NCBI GenBank assembly: GCA_030762175.1
Contig: JAUJEO010000019.1
Span: 3,230,001 to 3,294,000, forward strand
Source of the DNA: Metallyticus violacea
Lineage: Eukaryota > Arthropoda > Insecta > Mantodea > Metallyticidae
Reading direction: 5' to 3'
DNA length: 64,000 nucleotides
Part shown: positions 38,041 to 51,021 of the stretch, one piece after another
How positions within the stretch are numbered: position 1 is the first letter of the stretch
Layout: every line of letters begins with the position of its first letter
The notes under the pieces: generated by a model
What the model was told of the DNA's origin: nothing
Databases searched by the model: none
The model's input: the letters and a program-made list of their open reading frames with translations, nothing else
Made by a program: the position numbers and the translations under genes

Positions 38041-41000
38041 TAATCTTTTCTGAGGCTATCAAAGTAGTATAATGAAAGAGAACCAGTTATCTCAAATAAG
38101 AACGGAAAAAAAGTGATACAAACGAAGTTTCCAAACTTCAAAAAGAAATTTTTTTCGTTTCGAGATTCTTTGCGCATAATATGCTTTTCTGAGGCTATCA
38201 AACTAGTATAATGAAAGAGAACCAGTTATCTCAAACAAGAACGGGAAAAAAGTGATTCTAACGAAGTTTCCAAACTTCGAAAAAAATTTTTCTTCTTTTC
38301 GAGATTCTTTGCGCATAATATGCTTTTCAGAGGCTATCAAAGTAGTATAATGAAAGAGAACCAGTTATCTCAAATAAGAACGGAAAAAAAGTGATTCAAA
38401 CGAAGTTTCCAAACTTCGAAAAAAAATTTTTTTCTTTTCGAGATTCTTTGCGCATAATATGCTTTTCTGAGGCTATCAAACTACTAAAATGAAAGAGAAC
38501 CAGTTATCTCAAATAAGAACGGAAAAAAGTGATTTAAACGACGTTTCCAAACTTCGAAAAAATTTTTTTTCTTTTCGAGATTCTTTGCGCATAATATGCT
38601 TTACTGAGGCTATCAAACTAGTATAATGAAAGAGAACCAGTTATCTCAAATAAGAACGGAAAACAGTGATTCAAACAACGTTTCCAAACTTCGAAAAAAA
38701 ATTTTTTTCTTTTCGAGATTCTTTGCGCATAATATGCTTTACTGAGGCTATCAAACTAGTATAATGAAAGAGAACCAGTTATCTCAAATAAGAACGAAAA
38801 AAGGTGATTTAAACGACGTTTCCAAACTTCGAAAAAAATTTTTTTTCTTTTCGAGATTCTTTGCGCATAATATGCTTTACAGAGGCTATCAAACTAGTAT
38901 AATGAAAGAGAACCAGTTATCTCAAATAAGAACGGAAAAAAGTGATTCAAACGACGTTTCCAAACTTCGAAAAAAAATTTTTTTCTTTTCGAGATTCTTT
39001 GCGCATAATATGCTTTACTGAGGCTATCAAACTAGTATAATGAAAGAGAACCAGTTATCTCAAATAAGAACGGAAAAAAAGTGATTCAAACGAAGTTTCC
39101 AAACTTCGAAAAAAAATTGTTTTCTTTTCGAGATTCTTTGCGCATAATATGATTTTCTGAGGCTATCAAACTACTATAATGAAATAGAACCAGTATTCAC
39201 AAATAAGAACGGAAAAAAGTGACACAAACGACGTTTCCAAACTTCGAAAAAAATTTTTTTTCTTTTCGAGATTCTTTGCGCATAATATGCTTTACTGAGG
39301 CTATCAAACTAGTATAATGAAAGATAACCAGTTATCTCAAATAAGAACGGAAAAAAAGTGATTCTAACGAAGTTTCCAAACATCGATGAAATTTTTTTTC
39401 TTTTCGAGATTCTTTGCGCATAATATGCTTTTCTGAGGCTATCAAAGTAGTAAAATGAAAGAGAACCAGTTATCTCAAATTAGAACGGAAAAAAAGTGAT
39501 TCTCAGGAAGTTTCCAAACTTCGAAAAAATTTTTTCTTCATTTCGATATTCTTTGCGCATAATATGCTTTTCTGAGGCTATCAAACTAGTATAATGAAAG
39601 AGAACCAGTTATCTCAAATAAGAACGGAAAAAAAGTGATTCTAAAGAAGTTTCCTAACTTCAAAAAAAAAATTTTTTTCTTTTCGAGATTCTTTGCGCTT
39701 AATATGCTTTTCTGAGGCTATCAAACTAGTATAATGAAAGAGAACCAGTTATCTCAAATAAGAACGGAAAAAAAGTGATTCTAAAGACGTTTCCAAACTT
39801 CGAAAAATTTTTTTTTCTTTTCGAGATTCTTTGCGCATAATATGCTTTTCTGAAGCTATCAAACTAGTATAATGAAAGAGAACCAGTTATCTCAAATAAG
39901 AATGGAAAAAATGTGATTCTAAGGAAGTTTCCAAACTTCGAAAAAAATTTTTCTTTTCTTCGAGATTCTTTGCGCATAATATGCCTCTCTGAGGCTATCA
40001 AACTAGTATAATGAAAGAGAACAAGTTATTTCAAACAAGAACGGAAAAAAAGTGATTCTAACGAAGTTTCCAAACTTCGAAAAAAAATTTTTTTCTTTTC
40101 GAGATTCTTTGCGCATAATATGCTTTTCTGAGGCTATCAAACTACTAAAATGAAAGAGAACCAGTTATCTCAAATAAGAACGGAAAAAAAATATTTTAAA
40201 GGACGTTTCCAAACTTCGAAAAAATTTTTTTTCTTTTCGAGATTCTTTGCGCATAATATGCTTTACTGAGGCTATCAAACTAGTATAATGAAAGAGAACC
40301 AGTTATCTCAAATAAGAACGGAAAAAAGTGATTTAAACGACGTTTCCAAACTTCGAAAAAAATTTTTTTTTTTCGAGATTCTTTGCGCATAATATGCTTT
40401 ACTGAGGCTATCAAACTAGTATAATGAAAGAGAACCAGTTATCTCAAATAAGAACGGAAAAAAGTGATTCAAACGACGTTTCCAAACTTCGAAAAAAATT
40501 TTTTTTCTTTTCGAGATTCTTTGCGCATAATATGCTTTACTGAGGCTATCAAACTAGTATAATGAAAGAGAACCAGTTATCTCAAATAAGAACGGAAAAA
40601 AGCGATTCAAACGACGTTTCCAAACTTCGAAAAAAAATTTTTTTCTTTTCGGGACTCTTTGCGCATAATATGCTTTACTGAGGCTATCAAAGTAGTATAA
40701 TGAAAGAGAACCAGTTATCTCAAATAAGAACGGAAAAAAAGTGATTCTAACGAAGTTTCCAAACTTCGAAAAACTTTTTTTTTCTTTTCGAGATTCTTTG
40801 CGCATAATATGCTTTACTGAGGCTATCAAACTAGTATAATGAAAGAGAACCATTTATCTCAAATAATAACGGAAAAAAAGTGATTCAAACGAAGTTTCCA
40901 AACTTCGAAAAAAAATTTTTTTCTTTTCGAGATTCTTTGCGCATAATATGCTCTTCTGAGGCTATCAAACTAGTATAATGAAAGAGAACCAGTTATCTCA

Positions 41001-42052
41001 AATAAGAATGGAAAAAAAGTGATTCTAACGAAGTTTCCAAACTTCGAAAAATATTTTTTTCTTTTCGAGATTCTTTGCGCATAATATGCTTTACTGAGGC
41101 TATCAAACTAGCATAATGAAAGAGAACCAGTTATCTCAAATAAGAACGGAAAAAAAGTGATTCTAACGAAGTTTCCAAACTTCGAAAAAAATTTTTTTTC
41201 TTTTCGAGATTCTTTGCGCATAATATGCTTATCTGAGGCTATCAAACCAGTATAATGAAAGAGAACCAGGTAGCTCAAATAAGAACGGAAAAAAAGTGAT
41301 TCTAACGAAGTTTCCAAACTTCAAAAAAAATTTTTTTTCTTTCGAGATTCTTTGCGCATAAAATGCTTCTCTGAGGCTATCAAACTAGTATAATGAAAGA
41401 GAACCAGTTATCTCAAACAAGAAAGGAAAAAAAGTGATTTAAACGAAGTTTCCAAACTTCGAAAAAAATTTTTCTTCTTTCGAGATTCTTTGCGCATAAT
41501 ATGCTTTTCTGAGGCTATCAAACTGTATAATGAAAGAGAACTAGTTATCTCAAATAAGAATGGAAAAAAGTGATTCTAACGAAGTTTCCAAACTTGGAAA
41601 ACATTTTTTTTCTTTTCGAGATTCTTTGCGAATAATATGCTTTACTGAAGCTATCAAACTAGTATAATGAAAGAGAACCAGTTATCTCAGATAAGAACGG
41701 AAAAAAAGTTATACAAACGAAGTTTCCAAACTTCAAAAAAAATTTTTTTTCTTTTCGAGATTCTTTGCGCATAATATGCTTTTCTGAGGCTATCAAACTA
41801 GTATAATGAAAGAGAACCAGTTATCTCAAACAAGAACGGAAAAAAAGTGATTTTAACGAAGTTTCCAAACTTCGAAAAAAAATTTTCTTCTTTTCGAGAT
41901 TCTTTGCGCATAATATGCTTTTCTGGGGCTATCAAACTAGTATAATGAAAGAGAACCAGTTATCTCAAATAAGAACGGAAAAAAAGTGATTCTAACGAAG
42001 TTTCCAAACTTCGAAAAATATTTTTTTTCTTTTCGAGATTCTTTGCGCATAA
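38041..42052 (+). repeat. 4012-bp tandem duplication (29 monomers), copy 1
   Basis: The unit is followed directly by a second copy at 42053. TAATCTTTTC at 38041/42053 fixes the offset. I compared variable positions through the unit, including A/T-junction splits (6A/8T near 38555, 10A/7T near 39660, 5A/9T near 39802, 7A/11T near 40356), private indels and substitutions, and found no difference. Just upstream, 37960-38035 differs from 42000-42047 at a few sites, which sets the left edge. Confidence 0.92.
40838..41528 (+). repeat. Ordered five-monomer block CATTTATC to CTGTATAATG
   Basis: The order is: a monomer with CCATTTATCTC and AATAATAACGG; one arising after GCTCTTCTGAGG; one starting at CTAGCATAATG; one with CAAACCAGT and AGGTAGCTC; and one with CATAAAATGCTTCTC, CAAACAAG and TTCTTC, leading into the CTGTATAATG type. 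The block recurs, whole or partly, from about 31.0, 44.85, 47.6, 49.4, 51.6, 54.1, 55.8 and 59.4 kb. It is the counterpart on the right of the J-N series on the left. Confidence 0.82.
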
Positions 42053-45000
42053 TAATCTTTTCTGAGGCTATCAAAGTAGTATAATGAAAGAGAACCAGTT
42101 ATCTCAAATAAGAACGGAAAAAAAGTGATACAAACGAAGTTTCCAAACTTCAAAAAGAAATTTTTTTCGTTTCGAGATTCTTTGCGCATAATATGCTTTT
42201 CTGAGGCTATCAAACTAGTATAATGAAAGAGAACCAGTTATCTCAAACAAGAACGGGAAAAAAGTGATTCTAACGAAGTTTCCAAACTTCGAAAAAAATT
42301 TTTCTTCTTTTCGAGATTCTTTGCGCATAATATGCTTTTCAGAGGCTATCAAAGTAGTATAATGAAAGAGAACCAGTTATCTCAAATAAGAACGGAAAAA
42401 AAGTGATTCAAACGAAGTTTCCAAACTTCGAAAAAAAATTTTTTTCTTTTCGAGATTCTTTGCGCATAATATGCTTTTCTGAGGCTATCAAACTACTAAA
42501 ATGAAAGAGAACCAGTTATCTCAAATAAGAACGGAAAAAAGTGATTTAAACGACGTTTCCAAACTTCGAAAAAATTTTTTTTCTTTTCGAGATTCTTTGC
42601 GCATAATATGCTTTACTGAGGCTATCAAACTAGTATAATGAAAGAGAACCAGTTATCTCAAATAAGAACGGAAAACAGTGATTCAAACAACGTTTCCAAA
42701 CTTCGAAAAAAAATTTTTTTCTTTTCGAGATTCTTTGCGCATAATATGCTTTACTGAGGCTATCAAACTAGTATAATGAAAGAGAACCAGTTATCTCAAA
42801 TAAGAACGAAAAAAGGTGATTTAAACGACGTTTCCAAACTTCGAAAAAAATTTTTTTTCTTTTCGAGATTCTTTGCGCATAATATGCTTTACAGAGGCTA
42901 TCAAACTAGTATAATGAAAGAGAACCAGTTATCTCAAATAAGAACGGAAAAAAGTGATTCAAACGACGTTTCCAAACTTCGAAAAAAAATTTTTTTCTTT
43001 TCGAGATTCTTTGCGCATAATATGCTTTACTGAGGCTATCAAACTAGTATAATGAAAGAGAACCAGTTATCTCAAATAAGAACGGAAAAAAAGTGATTCA
43101 AACGAAGTTTCCAAACTTCGAAAAAAAATTGTTTTCTTTTCGAGATTCTTTGCGCATAATATGATTTTCTGAGGCTATCAAACTACTATAATGAAATAGA
43201 ACCAGTATTCACAAATAAGAACGGAAAAAAGTGACACAAACGACGTTTCCAAACTTCGAAAAAAATTTTTTTTCTTTTCGAGATTCTTTGCGCATAATAT
43301 GCTTTACTGAGGCTATCAAACTAGTATAATGAAAGATAACCAGTTATCTCAAATAAGAACGGAAAAAAAGTGATTCTAACGAAGTTTCCAAACATCGATG
43401 AAATTTTTTTTCTTTTCGAGATTCTTTGCGCATAATATGCTTTTCTGAGGCTATCAAAGTAGTAAAATGAAAGAGAACCAGTTATCTCAAATTAGAACGG
43501 AAAAAAAGTGATTCTCAGGAAGTTTCCAAACTTCGAAAAAATTTTTTCTTCATTTCGATATTCTTTGCGCATAATATGCTTTTCTGAGGCTATCAAACTA
43601 GTATAATGAAAGAGAACCAGTTATCTCAAATAAGAACGGAAAAAAAGTGATTCTAAAGAAGTTTCCTAACTTCAAAAAAAAAATTTTTTTCTTTTCGAGA
43701 TTCTTTGCGCTTAATATGCTTTTCTGAGGCTATCAAACTAGTATAATGAAAGAGAACCAGTTATCTCAAATAAGAACGGAAAAAAAGTGATTCTAAAGAC
43801 GTTTCCAAACTTCGAAAAATTTTTTTTTCTTTTCGAGATTCTTTGCGCATAATATGCTTTTCTGAAGCTATCAAACTAGTATAATGAAAGAGAACCAGTT
43901 ATCTCAAATAAGAATGGAAAAAATGTGATTCTAAGGAAGTTTCCAAACTTCGAAAAAAATTTTTCTTTTCTTCGAGATTCTTTGCGCATAATATGCCTCT
44001 CTGAGGCTATCAAACTAGTATAATGAAAGAGAACAAGTTATTTCAAACAAGAACGGAAAAAAAGTGATTCTAACGAAGTTTCCAAACTTCGAAAAAAAAT
44101 TTTTTTCTTTTCGAGATTCTTTGCGCATAATATGCTTTTCTGAGGCTATCAAACTACTAAAATGAAAGAGAACCAGTTATCTCAAATAAGAACGGAAAAA
44201 AAATATTTTAAAGGACGTTTCCAAACTTCGAAAAAATTTTTTTTCTTTTCGAGATTCTTTGCGCATAATATGCTTTACTGAGGCTATCAAACTAGTATAA
44301 TGAAAGAGAACCAGTTATCTCAAATAAGAACGGAAAAAAGTGATTTAAACGACGTTTCCAAACTTCGAAAAAAATTTTTTTTTTTCGAGATTCTTTGCGC
44401 ATAATATGCTTTACTGAGGCTATCAAACTAGTATAATGAAAGAGAACCAGTTATCTCAAATAAGAACGGAAAAAAGTGATTCAAACGACGTTTCCAAACT
44501 TCGAAAAAAATTTTTTTTCTTTTCGAGATTCTTTGCGCATAATATGCTTTACTGAGGCTATCAAACTAGTATAATGAAAGAGAACCAGTTATCTCAAATA
44601 AGAACGGAAAAAAGCGATTCAAACGACGTTTCCAAACTTCGAAAAAAAATTTTTTTCTTTTCGGGACTCTTTGCGCATAATATGCTTTACTGAGGCTATC
44701 AAAGTAGTATAATGAAAGAGAACCAGTTATCTCAAATAAGAACGGAAAAAAAGTGATTCTAACGAAGTTTCCAAACTTCGAAAAACTTTTTTTTTCTTTT
44801 CGAGATTCTTTGCGCATAATATGCTTTACTGAGGCTATCAAACTAGTATAATGAAAGAGAACCATTTATCTCAAATAATAACGGAAAAAAAGTGATTCAA
44901 ACGAAGTTTCCAAACTTCGAAAAAAAATTTTTTTCTTTTCGAGATTCTTTGCGCATAATATGCTCTTCTGAGGCTATCAAACTAGTATAATGAAAGAGAA

Positions 45001-46066
45001 CCAGTTATCTCAAATAAGAATGGAAAAAAAGTGATTCTAACGAAGTTTCCAAACTTCGAAAAATATTTTTTTCTTTTCGAGATTCTTTGCGCATAATATG
45101 CTTTACTGAGGCTATCAAACTAGCATAATGAAAGAGAACCAGTTATCTCAAATAAGAACGGAAAAAAAGTGATTCTAACGAAGTTTCCAAACTTCGAAAA
45201 AAATTTTTTTTCTTTTCGAGATTCTTTGCGCATAATATGCTTATCTGAGGCTATCAAACCAGTATAATGAAAGAGAACCAGGTAGCTCAAATAAGAACGG
45301 AAAAAAAGTGATTCTAACGAAGTTTCCAAACTTCAAAAAAAATTTTTTTTCTTTCGAGATTCTTTGCGCATAAAATGCTTCTCTGAGGCTATCAAACTAG
45401 TATAATGAAAGAGAACCAGTTATCTCAAACAAGAAAGGAAAAAAAGTGATTTAAACGAAGTTTCCAAACTTCGAAAAAAATTTTTCTTCTTTCGAGATTC
45501 TTTGCGCATAATATGCTTTTCTGAGGCTATCAAACTGTATAATGAAAGAGAACTAGTTATCTCAAATAAGAATGGAAAAAAGTGATTCTAACGAAGTTTC
45601 CAAACTTGGAAAACATTTTTTTTCTTTTCGAGATTCTTTGCGAATAATATGCTTTACTGAAGCTATCAAACTAGTATAATGAAAGAGAACCAGTTATCTC
45701 AGATAAGAACGGAAAAAAAGTTATACAAACGAAGTTTCCAAACTTCAAAAAAAATTTTTTTTCTTTTCGAGATTCTTTGCGCATAATATGCTTTTCTGAG
45801 GCTATCAAACTAGTATAATGAAAGAGAACCAGTTATCTCAAACAAGAACGGAAAAAAAGTGATTTTAACGAAGTTTCCAAACTTCGAAAAAAAATTTTCT
45901 TCTTTTCGAGATTCTTTGCGCATAATATGCTTTTCTGGGGCTATCAAACTAGTATAATGAAAGAGAACCAGTTATCTCAAATAAGAACGGAAAAAAAGTG
46001 ATTCTAACGAAGTTTCCAAACTTCGAAAAATATTTTTTTTCTTTTCGAGATTCTTTGCGCATAATA
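42053..46066 (+). repeat. 4012-bp tandem duplication, copy 2
   Basis: It adjoins copy 1 head to tail and ends where ATAATAATC of copy 1 becomes ATAATATGC. No difference from copy 1 was found on reading. The second half of this copy, with the sequence that follows it, was then duplicated again to give 46922-49683. Confidence 0.92.
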
Positions 46067-46921
46067 TGCTTTACTGAGGCTATCAAACTAGTATAATGAA
46101 AGAGAACCAGTTATCTCAAATATGAACGGAAAAAAAGTGATTCAAACGAAGTTTCCAAACTTCGAAAAAAAATTTTTTTCTTTTCGAGATTCTTTGCGCA
46201 TAATATGATTTTCTGAGGCTATCAAACTACTATAATGAAAGAGAACCAGTTATCTCAAATAAGAACGGAAAAAAGTGACACAAACGACGTTTCCAAACTT
46301 CGAAAAAAATTTTTTTTCTTTTCGAGATTCTTTGCGCATAATATGGTTTACTGAGGCTATCAAACTAGTATAATGAAAGAGAACCAGTTATCTCAAATAA
46401 GAACGGAAAAAAAATGATTCTAACGAAGTTTCCAAACTTCGAAAAAATTTTTTTTCTTTTCGAGATTCTTTGCGCATAATATGCTTTACTGAGGCTATCA
46501 AAGTAGTATAATGAAAGAGAACCAACCAGTTATCTCAAATAAGAACGGAAAAAAAGTGATTCTAACGAAGTTTCCAAACTTCGAAAAATTTTTTTTTTCT
46601 TTTCTTTGCGCATAATATGCTTTACTGAGGCTATCAAACTAGTATAATGAAAGAGAACCATTTATCTCAAATAATAACGGAAAAAAAGTGATTCAAACGA
46701 AGTTTCCAAACTTCGAAAAAAAATTTTTTTCTTTTCGAGATTCTTTGCGCATAATATGCTCTTCTGAGGCTATCAAACTAGTATAATGAAAGAGAACCAG
46801 TTATCTCAAATAAGAACGGAAAAAAGTGATTCTAACGAAGTTTCCAAACTTCGAAAAATATTTTTTTTCTTTTCGAGATTCTTTGCGCATAATATGCTTT
46901 ACTGAGGCTATCAAACTAGCA
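44160..46921 (+). repeat. 2762-bp tandem duplication (20 monomers), copy 1
   Basis: Overlapping the right part of the 4012-bp copy 2 and continuing beyond it, this segment is repeated at 46922-49683. The marker ATATTTTAAAGG lies at 44203 and 46965. Its right edge is a hybrid monomer (46923-47060) joining the CTAGCATAATG linker to the ATATTTTAAAGG body. Confidence 0.9.
46510..46645 (+). repeat. Monomer with AACC duplication and 7-bp deletion
   Basis: This 136-bp monomer reads GAGAACCAACCAGTTATC (4-bp tandem duplication) and TTTCTTTTCTTTGCGC, in which CGAGATT is missing between flanking CTTT repeats. Both changes recur in its duplicate near 49270-49405, so they predate the 2762-bp duplication. 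The deletion removes the right-hand TTTTCG arm of the larger inverted repeat. Confidence 0.85.
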
Positions 46922-49683
46922 TAATGAAAGAGAACCAGTTATCTCAAATAAGAACGGAAAAAAAATATTTTAAAGGACGTTTCCAAACTTCGAAAAAATT
47001 TTTTTTCTTTTCGAGATTCTTTGCGCATAATATGCTTTACTGAGGCTATCAAACTAGTATAATGAAAGAGAACCAGTTATCTCAAATAAGAACGGAAAAA
47101 AGTGATTTAAACGACGTTTCCAAACTTCGAAAAAAATTTTTTTTTTTCGAGATTCTTTGCGCATAATATGCTTTACTGAGGCTATCAAACTAGTATAATG
47201 AAAGAGAACCAGTTATCTCAAATAAGAACGGAAAAAAGTGATTCAAACGACGTTTCCAAACTTCGAAAAAATTTTTTTTTCTTTTCGAGATTCTTTGCGC
47301 ATAATATGCTTTACTGAGGCTATCAAACTAGTATAATGAAAGAGAACCAGTTATCTCAAATAAGAACGGAAAAAAGCGATTCAAACGACGTTTCCAAACT
47401 TCGAAAAAAAAATTTTTTCTTTTCGGGACTCTTTGCGCATAATATGCTTTACTGAGGCTATCAAAGTAGTATAATGAAAGAGAACCAGTTATCTCAAATA
47501 AGAACGGAAAAAAAGTGATTCTAACGAAGTTTCCAAACTTCGAAAAACTTTTTTTTTCTTTTCGAGATTCTTTGCGCATAATATGCTTTACTGAGGCTAT
47601 CAAACTAGTATAATGAAAGAGAACCATTTATCTCAAATAATAACGGAAAAAAAGTGATTCAAACGAAGTTTCCAAACTTCGAAAAAAAATTTTTTTCTTT
47701 TCGAGATTCTTTGCGCATAATATGCTCTTCTGAGGCTATCAAACTAGTATAATGAAAGAGAACCAGTTATCTCAAATAAGAATGGAAAAAAAGTGATTCT
47801 AACGAAGTTTCCAAACTTCGAAAAATATTTTTTTCTTTTCGAGATTCTTTGCGCATAATATGCTTTACTGAGGCTATCAAACTAGCATAATGAAAGAGAA
47901 CCAGTTATCTCAAATAAGAACGGAAAAAAAGTGATTCTAACGAAGTTTCCAAACTTCGAAAAAAATTTTTTTTCTTTTCGAGATTCTTTGCGCATAATAT
48001 GCTTATCTGAGGCTATCAAACCAGTATAATGAAAGAGAACCAGGTAGCTCAAATAAGAACGGAAAAAAAGTGATTCTAACGAAGTTTCCAAACTTCAAAA
48101 AAAATTTTTTTTCTTTCGAGATTCTTTGCGCATAAAATGCTTCTCTGAGGCTATCAAACTAGTATAATGAAAGAGAACCAGTTATCTCAAACAAGAAAGG
48201 AAAAAAAGTGATTTAAACGAAGTTTCCAAACTTCGAAAAAAATTTTTCTTCTTTCGAGATTCTTTGCGCATAATATGCTTTTCTGAGGCTATCAAACTGT
48301 ATAATGAAAGAGAACTATATATCTCAAATAAGAATGGAAAAAAGTGATTCTAACGAAGTTTCCAAACTTGGAAAACATTTTTTTTCTTTTCGAGATTCTT
48401 TGCGAATAATATGCTTTACTGAAGCTATCAAACTAGTATAATGAAAGAGAACCAGTTATCTCAGATAAGAACGGAAAAAAAGTTATACAAACGAAGTTTC
48501 CAAACTTCAAAAAAAATTTTTTTTCTTTTCGAGATTCTTTGCGCATAATATGCTTTTCTGAGGCTATCAAACTAGTATAATGAAAGAGAACCAGTTATCT
48601 CAAACAAGAACGGAAAAAAAGTGATTTTAACGAAGTTTCCAAACTTCGAAAAAAAATTTTCTTCTTTTCGAGATTCTTTGCGCATAATATGCTTTTCTGG
48701 GGCTATCAAACTAGTATAATGAAAGAGAACCAGTTATCTCAAATAAGAACGGAAAAAAAGTGATTCTAACGAAGTTTCCAAACTTCGAAAAATATTTTTT
48801 TTCTTTTCGAGATTCTTTGCGCATAATATGCTTTACTGAGGCTATCAAACTAGTATAATGAAAGAGAACCAGTTATCTCAAATAAGAACGGAAAAAAAGT
48901 GATTCAAACGAAGTTTCCAAACTTCGAAAAAAAATTTTTTTCTTTTCGAGATTCTTTGCGCATAATATGATTTTCTGAGGCTATCAAACTACTATAATGA
49001 AAGAGAACCAGTTATCTCAAATAAGAACGGAAAAAAGTGACACAAACGACGTTTCCAAACTTCGAAAAAAATTTTTTTTCTTTTCGAGATTCTTTGCGCA
49101 TAATATGGTTTACTGAGGCTATCAAACTAGTATAATGAAAGAGAACCAGTTATCTCAAATAAGAACGGAAAAAAAATGATTCTAACGAAGTTTCCAAACT
49201 TCGAAAAAATTTTTTTTCTTTTCGAGATTCTTTGCGCATAATATGCTTTACTGAGGCTATCAAAGTAGTATAATGAAAGAGAACCAACCAGTTATCTCAA
49301 ATAAGAACGGAAAAAAAGTGATTCTAACGAAGTTTCCAAACTTCGAAAAATTTTTTTTTTCTTTTCTTTGCGCATAATATGCTTTACTGAGGCTATCAAA
49401 CTAGTATAATGAAAGAGAACCATTTATCTCAAATAATAACGGAAAAAAAGTGATTCAAACGAAGTTTCCAAACTTCGAAAAAAAATTTTTTTCTTTTCGA
49501 GATTCTTTGCGCATAATATGCTCTTCTGAGGCTATCAAACTAGTATAATGAAAGAGAACCAGTTATCTCAAATAAGAACGGAAAAAAGTGATTCTAACGA
49601 AGTTTCCAAACTTCGAAAAATATTTTTTTTCTTTTCGAGATTCTTTGCGCATAATATGCTTTACTGAGGCTATCAAACTAGCA
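46922..49683 (+). repeat. 2762-bp tandem duplication, copy 2
   Basis: Second copy of 44160-46921. Differences seen are few: two A/T-junction shifts (7A/8T to 6A/9T near 47266, and 8A/7T to 9A/6T near 47404), GAACTAGTTATC to GAACTATATATC near 48315, and AAATATGAAC (46119) against AAATAAGAAC (about 48881). It carries the same AACC duplication and 7-bp deletion as copy 1. Confidence 0.9.
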
Positions 49684-51021
49684 TAATGAAAGAGAACCAG
49701 TTATCTCAAATAAGAACGGAAAAAAAGTGATTCTAACGAAGTTTCCAAACTTCGAAAAAAATGTTTTTTCTTTTCGAGATTCTTTGCGAATAATATGCTT
49801 TTCTGAGGCTATCAAACCAGTATAATGAAAGAGAACCAGGTAGCTCAAATAAGAACGGAAAAAAAGTGATTCTAACGAAGTTTCCAAACTTCAAAAAAAT
49901 TTTTTTTCTTTTCGAGATTCTTTGCGCATAAAATGCTTCTCTGAGGCTATCAAACTAGTATAATGAAAGATAACCAGTTATCTCAAACAAGAACGGAAAA
50001 AAAGTGATTTAAACGAAGTTTCCAAACTTCGAAAAAATTTTTTTTTCTTTTCGAGATGCTTTGCGAATAATATGCTTTACTGAGGCTATCAAACTAGTAT
50101 AATGAAAGAGAACCAGTTATCTCAAATAAGAACGGAAAAAAAGTTATACAAACGAAGTTTCCAAACTTCTAAAAAAATTTTTTTTCTTTTCGAGATTCTT
50201 TGCGCATAATATGCTTTTCTGAGGCTATCAAACTAGTATAATGAAAGAGAACCAGTTATCTCAAACAAGAACGGAAAAAAAGTGATTTTAACGAAGTTTC
50301 CAAACTTCGAAAAAAAATTTTTTTTTTTCGAGATTCTTTGCGCATAATATGCTTTTCTGGGGCTATCAAACTAGTATAATGAAAGAGAACCAGTTATCTC
50401 AAATAAGAACGGAAAAAAAGTGATTCTAACGAAGTTTCCAAACTTCGAAAAAAAATTTTTTTCTTTTCGAGATTCTTTGCGCATAATATGCTTTACTGAG
50501 GCTATCAAACTAGTATAATGAAAGAGAACCAGTTATCTCAAATAAGAACGGAAAAAAAGTGATTCAAACGAAGTTTCCAAACTTGGAAAAAAAAATTTTT
50601 TCTTTTCGAGATTCTTTGCGCATAATATGATTTTTTGAGGCTATCAAACTACTATAATGAAAGAGAACCAGTTATCTCAAATAAGAACGGAAAAAAGTGA
50701 CACAAACGACGTTTCCAAGCTTCGAAAAAATTTTTTTTTCTTTTCGAGATTCTTTGCGCATAATATGGTTTACTGAGGCTATCAAACTAGTATAATGAAA
50801 GAGAACCAGTTATCTCAAATAAGAACGGAAAAAAAATGATTCTAACGAAGTTTCCAAACTTCGAAAAAAATTTTTTTCTTTAGAGATTCTTTGCGAATAA
50901 TATGCTTTTCTGAGGCTATCAAAGTAGTATAATGAAAGAGAACCAGTTATCTGAAATAAGAACAAAAAAAAAGTGATTCTAACGAAGTTTCCAAACTTCG
51001 AAAAAAATTTTTTTTCTTTTC

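Noticed and set aside
39190..39205. CCAGTATTCACAAATAAG, a local scramble of CCAGTTATCTCAAATAAG, considered as an insertion footprint
   Set aside because: It fits a few clustered substitutions with no net length change, and its presence at about 43202 reflects the 4012-bp duplication rather than an independent insertion.
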